Source: Acidobacteriota bacterium
GTDB lineage: Bacteria; Acidobacteriota; Terriglobia; Acidiferrales; UBA7541
Length of the DNA stretch: 7,294 nt
NCBI GenBank assembly: GCA_003224135.1
Contig: QHYO01000103.1
Location: 1-7,294 of the forward strand
Direction of reading: 5' to 3'
The stretch's first letter is position 1; every line of letters starts with the position of its first letter. Under the pieces are notes generated by a model that did not search any database, was not told the origin of the DNA, and saw only the letters and a program-made list of their open reading frames with translations. The translations under genes and the position numbers were made by a program. Below are positions 1-5,955 of this stretch, one piece after another.

Positions 1-320
1 AGATTCGGCAGGGTGCGCATGCCGTAGAGCATTTCCTCAAGCAGACGGCGCGCGATTGCAGTTTGGTCGAATTGCGGGGAGACGTACAAGCCGCCGATCA
101 GGCCCTTCTGTTCTTCCATGACATAAAAGGTGTAGCCTGCCGCGGCGCCATTTTCATAGGCTACGCAGCCGGAAAGCGCGCGAGCTTCGAGAAAGCGCTT
201 GATAAGTTCCAGCGCGCCGCGGTAGTCCCAATGCAGTTCGTCGCGCCAGTGAAGAGACTCTTCCTCAAGTAACGGCTCGATCTGGCGGACGGTGGTTTGG
301 CGCAAATCGACAATGTTCAT
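1..320 (-). CDS. GNAT-family N-acetyltransferase, N-terminal part (cut by window edge)
   Basis: Reading the minus strand from the ATG at 320-318 gives 106 open codons up to the window edge, so the C-terminal part is missing. The peptide begins MNIVDLRQTTVRQIEPLLEE. It contains a Glu-Leu-His-Trp-Asp-Tyr-Arg-Gly segment near residues 34-41, then a beta-strand pair (GCVAYENGAAAGYTFYVM) and a GLIGGLYVSPQF segment. That order fits the first half of a GNAT fold, ending where the acetyl-CoA-binding strand begins. I recall similar proteins as common GNAT genes in Acidobacteriota, but this is from memory. The substrate cannot be told. The start is ambiguous: an in-frame ATG at 377-375 would add 19 residues with no stop between, and neither start has a clear Shine-Dalgarno. 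I prefer 320 because the fold-like sequence begins there. The gene is divergent from the hydrolase at 548. Confidence 0.7.
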   Translation of the reverse strand, partial: MNIVDLRQTTVRQIEPLLEEESLHWRDELHWDYRGALELIKRFLEARALSGCVAYENGAAAGYTFYVMEEQKGLIGGLYVSPQFDQTAIARRLLEEMLYGMRTLPN

Positions 321-547
321 GAAAGGTAAAAAAAACGTGGCCCGTGGCTCCCCTGAAACCTCTTTATCATAGCCCATTCATAAAATACGAGGGCTGCGGA
401 TCGCCCGACTCGATATAAATGCGACACAGTGAAACGGATCTCCGCTTTTGCGAAGAATGACGTGTGCTAGAGTCGAAATAGTTAGCCAAATCCAACATGA
501 GGCAATGACAAAGGCGCGCGCAGCACGCTTATTCGCGCAGGCCACGT
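321..547. other. Divergent intergenic region, 227 bp
   Basis: This gap separates the minus-strand acetyltransferase from the plus-strand hydrolase and should hold promoters for both. I see no RNA gene, hairpin terminator or long repeat. AT-rich patches occur at 361-390 and 411-420 (GATATAAAT). On the minus strand TATGAT (371 to 366) could be a -10 for the acetyltransferase, but no convincing -35 lies 16-18 bases upstream of it. On the plus strand the best candidate is the extended -10 around 465-473, listed separately. The short ORFs crossing this gap look like chance. Confidence 0.5.
465..473 (+). promoter_or_regulatory. Possible extended -10 element for the hydrolase gene
   Basis: TGCTAGAGT matches the extended -10 pattern TGn-TAnAnT with two deviations from TATAAT. 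A TTGCGA at 448-453 resembles a -35 but leaves only 14 bases of spacer, which is too short for a normal sigma-70 promoter. Transcription would start near 480, about 68 bases before the ATG at 548. This is a weak pattern match only. Confidence 0.25.
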
Positions 548-1489
548 ATGTCAATTCTCTTCGAGCTCCGCTATCCAACCAAGTGGTATACCAAGCTTTT
601 TACGGCAGTCGTCGCGGTGATTTTCTTTGCGGGATTGGCAACACTGGCCATCGCGGGATTCCTGGTCTATCGCATCGTCAAACCAAACCGAACGAGCTCT
701 GAAATTAATCTGCAAAGCTTTCCAGGGCGCCCGGACGCGGTGCAATTCGATGTACCCGTGCCTGCGGGCCATCGTGAAGGATGGTTTTTCCCGGGATTTC
801 GCGGAGCGCCGACAATTATTCTGTGCCACGGCTATGAATCAAGCAGGGGCGAGTTGCTGACGCTCGTTTCGGCGCTGCAGGATCACCAGTACAACGTTTT
901 TGTGTTTGATTTCGTGGGCCACGGTGGGAATGCGGGAACAACTTCCTTCGGTTACCGCGAGACGCCGGAGTTGAAAGCTGCGATGGATGCGATTGCGCAA
1001 CGAGGCGACGTGGATCCCAACAGTTTTGGCGTGTGGGGCCACAACATGGGCGCGTATGTAGCGACGCGACAAGCGGAGGGCGACAAGCGCGTGCGAGCTC
1101 TTGTCCTCGATTCAGTGTTTGACCGTCCGGAACAAATGGTGAAGGTAGAGGTGGGCAAGACCGGGCTTGGCGGATTTCCGTTCATGGCGCGCGCTGCGGA
1201 ATTGAGTTTTGACTGGCTGAACTACGAGCACCACCAGGATCCGCCACTTTCCGCGCGCTTGAGTGTCCTTGCTGGAGTACCGAAACTGTTTTTGCAGCCT
1301 GCGGACGAACACGAGCTGGGCGACAGTACGCGGCAGCTGTTTACAAAGTCGCCGGAACCGCGCGAATTGGTTGTGCTGGCGCACGGCAATTACGTGTCGC
1401 TTCCTGAAGAAGAAAAGAGATCGTACGAGAACCGCGTAGTGTCGTTCTTTCTACTTCACCTCCCTCCTTCCACCAAGGCGAGCAGGTGA
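548..1489 (+). CDS. Membrane-anchored alpha/beta-hydrolase-fold protein with Asn at the nucleophile position
   Basis: The 313-residue protein starts at an ATG without a strong Shine-Dalgarno. Residues 17-42 form one hydrophobic segment, probably an uncleaved membrane anchor; the side on which the domain lies is not clear. The rest follows the serine hydrolase fold: strand plus oxyanion-hole HG (residues 94-95, ILCHGYESSRGE), then FDFVGHGGNAGTTSFGYRET (120-139), then the nucleophile elbow GVWGHNMGAYVA (161-172). In the usual G-x-S-x-G elbow the middle residue is Ser, but here it is Asn166, codon AAC at 1043-1045. Candidate acid and base are still present: Asp253 in QPADEHEL and His279 in VVLAHGNYVSL. 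The family normally cleaves esters, amides or related bonds. With Asn at the nucleophile position the protein may be inactive, use another mechanism, or serve as a binding protein. The 3' end overlaps the convergent glycosyltransferase by 39 bp. Fold assignment is secure; substrate is unknown. Confidence 0.85.
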   Translation: MSILFELRYPTKWYTKLFTAVVAVIFFAGLATLAIAGFLVYRIVKPNRTSSEINLQSFPGRPDAVQFDVPVPAGHREGWFFPGFRGAPTIILCHGYESSRGELLTLVSALQDHQYNVFVFDFVGHGGNAGTTSFGYRETPELKAAMDAIAQRGDVDPNSFGVWGHNMGAYVATRQAEGDKRVRALVLDSVFDRPEQMVKVEVGKTGLGGFPFMARAAELSFDWLNYEHHQDPPLSARLSVLAGVPKLFLQPADEHELGDSTRQLFTKSPEPRELVVLAHGNYVSLPEEEKRSYENRVVSFFLLHLPPSTKASR

Positions 1490-3148
1490 GGCTGGCGAGC
1501 TAACTTTGTATAGATATTCGCCGCTTTCTTCAAAAAAGGCTGGGTCCGCGCTACAAACGTACGGGGCGGGCACAATTCCTGCGCAATTTCTGTTCCGTAA
1601 TAGCAGATAGCCAACTCTAGGATGGTCCGGGTCCCAATCGGGAACCTCCCTATGCAGATAGAAGTTTAGCCCGTAGTGCTTCCCGCGGTTCATATTTCCT
1701 ACAAACAAATCGTCAGCGACAGCGGTTTGGCGTCTGATGGTGTTTCCAAGGGTCTGCCCCGACGGGTCGTACTGAAAGCTTGACCATACAAAGTAAGGCG
1801 CGAAGAGCGTCGCAGCAACCATCGGAAGCGCTGCCAATGGCGGCAGCGAAATTGCCGAGCCATGAGCTCGATTCGAGCGTGCGAAAATCAGAAATAAATT
1901 AGCGAAAGAGAATGAAAGTGCAAGTAGCGCATATGCTGTACCGGCTTTAGCATTCAGATGCGAGCCTGGCGAAGTCAGGCGGCCTATTTGGAAGAGAAGT
2001 AATGATGTGATCGCAAAAAAGAGCGACCCTATTGCAGCACACACTCGAAAGGACTTGATGCGAATTGGTCCAAGCGATTGGACTCCACGTGCTAATAGAA
2101 GACCGATCGCAGGGATTGCCGGAAGGATGTATCCCGGTAGCTTTGACCTGGAAATAGAGAAGAAAAGGATAGAGAACAGCGACCAAGCCAGGAGAAATGA
2201 TGTTAAACAATGATGGCCTCTGGTACGAAACCCGCGCGAGGCAGACCAGATCATAGTTGCAATCCACGGTAGAAACGCGATCAGCAGGATCGGAATGTAA
2301 AACCAGAAGGGCTGCATGTGCTGGAATTCGGGCGTCAGATAGCGTCTAAAGTTGTGCTCGATGATGAAGATCCGGAAGAAATCGGGATTGCGGCGGGCGC
2401 ACAGGATGTACCAGGGCAGGGCGGTTAGACAAAAGGAGGCGATTGCTGCAGGGTGGAGCAGGCGAAAAGCATCACGCCAGCGCTTCGTGAAAATAGCCCA
2501 GAAGAAAACCGCTGCTCCGGACAAAATAATGGCGGCGGGACCTTTCGCTAGAACAGCCAGGCCCAGGAAACAACCGAAAAGTATAAGCGCGAGCCACGGT
2601 GTTCGCGGGAGGATTGGCGTGTTTTCGGTCGTTGTCACCATCCCAATTGCGACGGCGGCGCAGACCATTGCCGCGGTGAACATGCCTGCGAACGGCATGT
2701 CCGTCGCTGCGGCGTGCGAGAAGCCAATCATGCCGACGCTTGTGGGCAGCAACAGCAGCAGCCAGCGCGCGCATTCTTCTCCGTAAGTGCGCCAGGCCAG
2801 CCATGCGAGCGCCAGCGTCGCCAGCAGCGCAGAGATCGCGCTTGGCAAGCGGGCGGCGACTTCGGGTGGTGCGCTGGAGCCAAAGAGCTTGAAGAAGATC
2901 GCGCCTCCCCAATAGAGAAGCGGAGGTTTTTCGAACCACGGCTTTCCGTAAAGCCGCGGCGTAACCCAATCGCCCGATTCCGCCATATCGCGCGCGATCC
3001 AGGCATAGCGCGGCTCATCGGGACCGACGAATCCAATGACTCCGAGATGGCTGAAATAGCAAACATAAAGAGTGATCAGGATCAGAATGGTCCAGCCGAT
3101 GCGCTGCGCGGGCGTCGCAGTGATTTCGCCGGACGGTTGTGAAGTCAT
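1451..3148 (-). CDS. ArnT/PMT-type (GT-C fold) membrane glycosyltransferase
   Basis: The 565-residue protein is rich in hydrophobic helices, about eleven or twelve by eye, as in GT-C enzymes that use polyprenyl-phosphate sugars. After the first helix (about 19-40) comes the periplasmic-loop signature VGPDEPRYAWIARDMAESGD, with the Asp44-Glu45 pair expected at the catalytic site. It continues with WVTPRLYGKPWFEKPPLLYW (61-80), the family hallmark. Also visible are ATDMPF with Asp150, LAKGPAA (200-206), HNFRRYLTPEFQH (265-277) and MQPFWFYIPILLIAFLPW (278-295). The C-terminus (about 470-565) is a soluble region. Family members move a sugar to lipid A (ArnT), to proteins, or to other envelope acceptors; the acceptor here cannot be read from sequence. 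The neighbouring lipid A genes make a lipid acceptor plausible. The ATG at 3148-3146 lacks a strong Shine-Dalgarno. Codon use in the C-terminal half seems more AT-rich than in the N-terminal half. Confidence 0.88.
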   Translation of the reverse strand: MTSQPSGEITATPAQRIGWTILILITLYVCYFSHLGVIGFVGPDEPRYAWIARDMAESGDWVTPRLYGKPWFEKPPLLYWGGAIFFKLFGSSAPPEVAARLPSAISALLATLALAWLAWRTYGEECARWLLLLLPTSVGMIGFSHAAATDMPFAGMFTAAMVCAAVAIGMVTTTENTPILPRTPWLALILFGCFLGLAVLAKGPAAIILSGAAVFFWAIFTKRWRDAFRLLHPAAIASFCLTALPWYILCARRNPDFFRIFIIEHNFRRYLTPEFQHMQPFWFYIPILLIAFLPWIATMIWSASRGFRTRGHHCLTSFLLAWSLFSILFFSISRSKLPGYILPAIPAIGLLLARGVQSLGPIRIKSFRVCAAIGSLFFAITSLLLFQIGRLTSPGSHLNAKAGTAYALLALSFSFANLFLIFARSNRAHGSAISLPPLAALPMVAATLFAPYFVWSSFQYDPSGQTLGNTIRRQTAVADDLFVGNMNRGKHYGLNFYLHREVPDWDPDHPRVGYLLLRNRNCAGIVPAPYVCSADPAFFEESGEYLYKVSSPASPARLGGRREVK

Positions 3149-3181
3149 AGACAGTTGATTTTCTCGACCAAGCCTCGAAGC

Positions 3182-3261
3182 GTATTTGACGATGACCGCC
3201 AGGAGATAATTTTAACGATGACTCCCGAGCCGTCAATTTTAACGATGACCGCCAAGGGGTC
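3182..3261. repeat. Tandem ~27-bp direct repeat, three units (one degenerate)
   Basis: Three head-to-tail units lie in the divergent gap: 3182-3207 (26 bp, degenerate), 3208-3234 (27 bp) and 3235-3261 (27 bp). Units two and three agree at 22 of 27 positions by hand count and share the identical first 15 bases AATTTTAACGATGAC. Units one and three share ACGATGACCGCCA (3189-3201 and 3242-3254). A further partial match, AACGATGA, at 3283-3290 covers the lpxL start codon. Read on the minus strand, each good unit contributes a TAAAAT -10 and a TTGAC(G/C) -35, so the array amounts to a multiplied promoter. Confidence 0.85.
3209..3236 (-). promoter_or_regulatory. Predicted sigma-70 promoter for the glycosyltransferase (proximal)
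   Basis: On the minus strand TTGACG (3236 to 3231) is followed by 16 bases and TAAAAT (3214 to 3209). The -35 matches TTGACA at five of six positions and the -10 matches TATAAT at five of six. Transcription would begin near 3202 and leave a leader of about 54 bases before the ATG at 3148. Strong pattern match; activity is inferred. Confidence 0.6.
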
Positions 3262-3263
3262 AA
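3236..3263 (-). promoter_or_regulatory. Predicted sigma-70 promoter for the glycosyltransferase (distal, repeat copy)
   Basis: This is the same architecture one repeat unit upstream: TTGACC (3263 to 3258), 16 bases, TAAAAT (3241 to 3236). Its -10 touches the -35 of the proximal promoter at base 3236, so two polymerases could not occupy both at once. Transcription would begin near 3229. The outer repeat unit at 3182-3207 carries a decayed version (TTATCT and CAAATA) unlikely to work. Confidence 0.5.
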
Positions 3264-3273
3264 TACTTCTAGC

Positions 3274-3279
3274 ATAATG
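3274..3279 (+). promoter_or_regulatory. Possible -10 element for the lipid A gene run
   Basis: CATAAT within TAGCATAATG is a five-of-six match to TATAAT and is the only good plus-strand -10 near the acyltransferase start. The expected -35 position (about 3251-3256, GCCAAG) does not match consensus. If used, transcription would start near 3286, next to the ATG at 3287, giving an almost leaderless mRNA. That would fit the absence of a Shine-Dalgarno before that ATG. Confidence 0.3.
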
Positions 3280-3286
3280 TCCAACG

Positions 3287-4195
3287 ATGAAGGAATGGAT
3301 CGCGTACGCTGTGGTGTCGAGTGTGGTCAAGCTGGCGGGCGCGTTGCCGCGTTCCTTGGCTCGTGCGTTAGCCGAAGGCCTGGCGAGAATATTGTTCGCG
3401 CTCACGCCGAAGCTGCGCAAGACTGCGGAGTTTAACTTGAAGCTCGCGTTTCCACGGTGGACGGACGCGCAGCGCGAAGCAACGATTCGAGGGATGGTGC
3501 GCAGCCTCGGTTGGATGGCGGCGGAGTTTGCGCGCATGCCGCGCTACACTCGGAAAAATATTGAAGAAATCGTCGTTCTCGATGGACATGAAAACTTTCT
3601 GGAGGGCCAGCGTCGCGGCAAGGGCGTCCTTTTTCTAACGGCGCATATGGGCGCGTGGGAACTTTCGTCGTACGCGCACGCGGTGTATGGCTATCCGCTG
3701 CATTATATGGCGCGGCCGCTCGATAACGCGCGCCTCGATGGGCTGGTGAACCGCTATCGCGGGCTCTCCGGCAACGCGCCAATTTTCAAGAACGAATCAG
3801 CACGCCTGATGCTTAGGATCTTGAAAGACGCCGGCACCGTCGGCATCCTTGCCGACCAGAACACGATGCGCGAAGAAGGAGTCTTCGTTGATTTTTTCGG
3901 TGTGCCAGCCTGCACGACCACCGGTATCGCGCGCGTGGCACTTCACACCGGGGCCGCGGTTGTACCGGGATACGCCGTGTGGGACGAATCGCTGAAAAAG
4001 TATCGGCTGCGGTTCGAACCGCCGCTGGAACTCGTTCGAACAGGCGACGCAGAGCGCGACATCGTCGAAAATACTCAGCGCTTTGCGAAAGTGACTGAAG
4101 AGATTATTCGAAAATATCCGGAACAGTGGGTCTGGGTGCATGCGCGTTGGAAGACACGGCCGCAGGGCGAGCCGCCACTTTACGATTTTCTGTGA
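3287..4195 (+). CDS. lpxL: LpxL/HtrB-type lipid A (lysophospholipid) acyltransferase
   Basis: The 302-residue protein matches the length and motif order of the LpxL/HtrB family, which transfers an acyl chain from acyl-ACP to the primary acyl chains of a lipid A precursor at the inner face of the inner membrane. A hydrophobic N-terminus (about residues 5-40) serves as anchor. The catalytic H-x4-E motif is present as AHMGAWEL, with His120 and Glu125. Further family blocks are YMARPLDN (140-147), GILADQN (186-192), FFGVPACTTTGIARVAL (203-219) and the C-terminal PEQWVWVHARWKTRP (278-292). The ATG at 3287 gives a normal family N-terminus, but no Shine-Dalgarno precedes it, so it may be translated from a very short leader. 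It is probably the first gene of the run leading to lpxD and shc. The family is certain; the exact acyl chain and position (LpxL, LpxM or LpxP type) cannot be told. Confidence 0.9.
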   Translation: MKEWIAYAVVSSVVKLAGALPRSLARALAEGLARILFALTPKLRKTAEFNLKLAFPRWTDAQREATIRGMVRSLGWMAAEFARMPRYTRKNIEEIVVLDGHENFLEGQRRGKGVLFLTAHMGAWELSSYAHAVYGYPLHYMARPLDNARLDGLVNRYRGLSGNAPIFKNESARLMLRILKDAGTVGILADQNTMREEGVFVDFFGVPACTTTGIARVALHTGAAVVPGYAVWDESLKKYRLRFEPPLELVRTGDAERDIVENTQRFAKVTEEIIRKYPEQWVWVHARWKTRPQGEPPLYDFL

Positions 4196-4231
4196 GCTGG
4201 CAGGATATGAGTTTGCGCGGAGTGGTGACTT

Positions 4232-4237
4232 GGGAGG
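4232..4237 (+). promoter_or_regulatory. Ribosome binding site that decides the lpxD start
   Basis: GGGAGG lies four bases before the ATG at 4242. The same frame is open back to an ATG at 4140, inside the acyltransferase gene, but that start would add 34 residues unlike any LpxD N-terminus. The Shine-Dalgarno therefore fixes the start at 4242. Confidence 0.75.
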
Positions 4238-4241
4238 CGTG

Positions 4242-5273
4242 ATGAAACACACGGCGAAGGATTTGGCCGACAAGATTGACGCTGTTGTGGAGGGCGATGC
4301 TTCGATCGAGTTGGCTGGCGTGGCTGCACCGGAACGCGCGTCGTCCGGCGATTTGATTTTCGTGGACGCGGCGAAGCACACCGCGCGCGCCAGAGCGTCA
4401 GCTGCCGCGTGCGTGATTCTTCCACCGGGACTTTCTGTTACGGGGAAAACGATTATTCGCGCGAAAGAAGCTAAAGTCGCTTTCGCGAAGGCCGCTGCGC
4501 TGTTGCGCGAAGCTTCTATCATTGCGACGGGAGTGCATCCTACTGCGGTGATCGCGCCGCTGGCAAAAATTGCGCTGAATGCCAGCATTGGACCTTATGC
4601 CGTAATCGGAGAAGACGCGCATATCGGCGAATGCACGCAGATCGGTGCGCATTGCGTCATTGGTGCGGGAAGCTGGATCGGGGACTATTGCCGGATCCAC
4701 CCGCGCGTTACCCTATATGCGAATACGCGGATCGGCAATCGTGTCGAGATTCATGCGGGGGCGGTGCTGGGCGCGGATGGTTTCGGCTACACGTTTGGCG
4801 ATGGGCGCCACTGGAAATTTCCTCAGGTGGGAATTGTCGAGGTTGGCGACGATGTTGAGATAGGCGCGAACGCCACAATCGATCGTGGTTCGCTCGAGGA
4901 CACGCGCATTGCAGAAGGTGTGAAGCTCGATAACCTCGTGCACGTCGGCCACAACGTGCAAATCGGCGCGCATACGGTGATTGCGGCGCAGACTGGTATC
5001 TCCGGCTCCAGCGTACTGGGCCATCATGTGGTCGTGGGTGGCCAGGTCGGAATAGCGGACCATTGCACGCTCGAGGATCGATCCGTAGCGGGTGCGCAAG
5101 CGGGTATCCCGACCGGGAAGACGATTCGCAGCGGGCAAGTGGTGTGGGGAACGCCAGCCCGGCCGCTCGATAGGTTTAAGGAGCAGTATGTGTGGTTCGC
5201 ACGCCTCCCGGAGTTAGGCGCGCGCATCAAAAAGTTAGAGGGTCAGCTGGAGGCCAAACTTGGCAAGTCCTGA
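4242..5273 (+). CDS. lpxD: UDP-3-O-(3-hydroxyacyl)glucosamine N-acyltransferase
   Basis: LpxD adds an N-linked hydroxyacyl chain from acyl-ACP to UDP-3-O-acylglucosamine, the third step of lipid A synthesis, in the cytoplasm as a trimer. The protein has 343 residues, close to the 341 of E. coli LpxD. Residues 1-95 form the uridine-binding domain, with SGDLIFVDAAKH (35-46). Residues about 98-300 are a left-handed beta-helix of hexapeptide repeats (for example HIGECTQIGAHCVIGAGSWI). The LpxD hallmark GADGFGY is at 178-183 plus, and NLVHVGHNV (231-239) contains His237, the counterpart of catalytic His239 of E. coli. A C-terminal helix (about 312-340) completes the usual fold. It begins 46 bp after the acyltransferase, and its last 14 bp overlap the next gene. 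Its C-terminal codons also carry the ribosome binding site of that gene, so the two are likely translationally coupled. Confidence 0.96.
   Translation: MKHTAKDLADKIDAVVEGDASIELAGVAAPERASSGDLIFVDAAKHTARARASAAACVILPPGLSVTGKTIIRAKEAKVAFAKAAALLREASIIATGVHPTAVIAPLAKIALNASIGPYAVIGEDAHIGECTQIGAHCVIGAGSWIGDYCRIHPRVTLYANTRIGNRVEIHAGAVLGADGFGYTFGDGRHWKFPQVGIVEVGDDVEIGANATIDRGSLEDTRIAEGVKLDNLVHVGHNVQIGAHTVIAAQTGISGSSVLGHHVVVGGQVGIADHCTLEDRSVAGAQAGIPTGKTIRSGQVVWGTPARPLDRFKEQYVWFARLPELGARIKKLEGQLEAKLGKS
5249..5253 (+). promoter_or_regulatory. Ribosome binding site for a TTG start
   Basis: A perfect GGAGG inside the 3' end of lpxD stands six bases before TTG at 5260-5262. No ATG begins the downstream gene before its P-loop, so this site is the main evidence that translation begins at TTG 5260, overlapping lpxD by 14 bp. 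Confidence 0.7.
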
Positions 5274-5955
5274 ACCGGCGCGAAAGTCATCGCCGTGCCG
5301 CCTGATCGTTGTTGGCGGGCACACGCGGAGTATTGGCAAGACGCAGTTGGTGTGCGATCTCATCGCCGCACTGCCCAAGGCGAAGTGGCTGGCTGGAAAA
5401 ATCACTCAGTACGGACATGGCGTGTGCGCGACGAATGGGCATGAATGCGATTGCGCTCCGACAGAGCATATCGTGGCTCTTGACTGGGAATCGAGCGGAG
5501 GAGGCAGCACCGACAGCGCACGTTTTTTGCAGGCCGGAGCTGCCCGCTCGTTCTGGCTACGGACGAAGCAGGGCTACCTGGCGGAGGGAATGCCGCAGTT
5601 ACGAGAAGCTCTGACCATCGTGGAAAAATCCGCTGCTAGGGACGGCCTCAATGTGATCGTTGAAAGCAATTCGCTGCTGCAGTTCGTAAAGCCGTCACTC
5701 TACGTCACCGTCCTTGACGCCACGCGCGACGATTTTAAGGATTCCGCGCGACTTATGCTGGATCGCGCGGATGTTTTTGTGTTCCGGCGCGGACTTGACG
5801 CCGGCGCAATTACGCAACCTCCATGGATGCAGCTTCCAACGCAGCTTTTGCGGCAAAAGCCCTCACTACTGCAGCGCGAAGGAGACCCGCTTCCTGAGCC
5901 ACTGTTTCAGCTGGTGAAACGCATTCTTGAATCTCCTGCTACCGTTTCAGTGTGA
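5260..5955 (+). CDS. Uncharacterised P-loop protein with a Cys/His cluster (MobB-like fold suspected)
   Basis: I do not recognise this 231-residue protein as a named gene. It starts at TTG 5260 behind a perfect Shine-Dalgarno. The strand-loop-helix LIVVGGHTRSIGKTQLVCDL (15-34) is a Walker A-like P-loop, but it deviates: five residues, not four, separate Gly20 from Gly26-Lys27-Thr28. WLAGKITQYGHGVC (43-56) follows, then a Cys/His-rich stretch CATNGHECDCAPTEH (56-70) with Cys56, His61, Cys63, Cys65 and His70, a possible metal site. Later strands GLNVIVESNS (129-138) and PSLYVTVLD (145-153), then LDRADVFVFRR (167-177), fit a Rossmann-like NTPase such as MobB or another SIMIBI-class protein. There is no signal peptide or membrane segment, so it is probably cytoplasmic. 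Placed between lpxD and shc with overlaps on both sides, it is inferred to act in envelope lipid metabolism or metal supply to it. Coding status is well supported; function is unknown. Confidence 0.8.
   Translation: MASPEPARKSSPCRLIVVGGHTRSIGKTQLVCDLIAALPKAKWLAGKITQYGHGVCATNGHECDCAPTEHIVALDWESSGGGSTDSARFLQAGAARSFWLRTKQGYLAEGMPQLREALTIVEKSAARDGLNVIVESNSLLQFVKPSLYVTVLDATRDDFKDSARLMLDRADVFVFRRGLDAGAITQPPWMQLPTQLLRQKPSLLQREGDPLPEPLFQLVKRILESPATVSV

Noticed and set aside
448..702. Plus-strand ORF of 84 codons overlapping the hydrolase start
   Set aside because: It is out of frame with the hydrolase membrane segment and ends inside it; no Shine-Dalgarno or recognisable product.
1451..1510. Possible bidirectional terminator between the convergent genes
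   Set aside because: Only short complementary GC runs (such as GGCGAGC and GCTCGCC-like pieces) are present, without a stable stem followed by a T-run on either strand.
2352..2969. ORFs of 144 and 165 codons on either strand inside the glycosyltransferase
   Set aside because: Both are out of frame with a protein whose motifs run continuously through this stretch; their products are Arg/Ala-rich low-complexity translations.
3218..3277. Mini-ORF of 19 codons before lpxL with an internal repeat, as a leader peptide
   Set aside because: It has no Shine-Dalgarno. The frame is kept only because the repeat unit is 27 bp, and the minus-strand promoter reading explains the sequence better.
3145..3537. 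Minus-strand ORF of 130 codons with repeated VIVKI segments, considered as a gene or pseudogene
   Set aside because: The repeated segments come from the 27-bp DNA repeat, and the rest is antisense to the acyltransferase; no family resemblance.
4140..4241. Upstream in-frame start extending lpxD by 34 residues
   Set aside because: It lies inside the acyltransferase gene, has no Shine-Dalgarno, and the added residues do not resemble LpxD; GGGAGG at 4232 supports ATG 4242.
3797..4588. Long minus-strand ORF of 263 codons across lpxL and lpxD
   Set aside because: It is antisense to two clearly recognised genes and its product has no recognisable fold; long antisense frames are common in GC-rich coding DNA.
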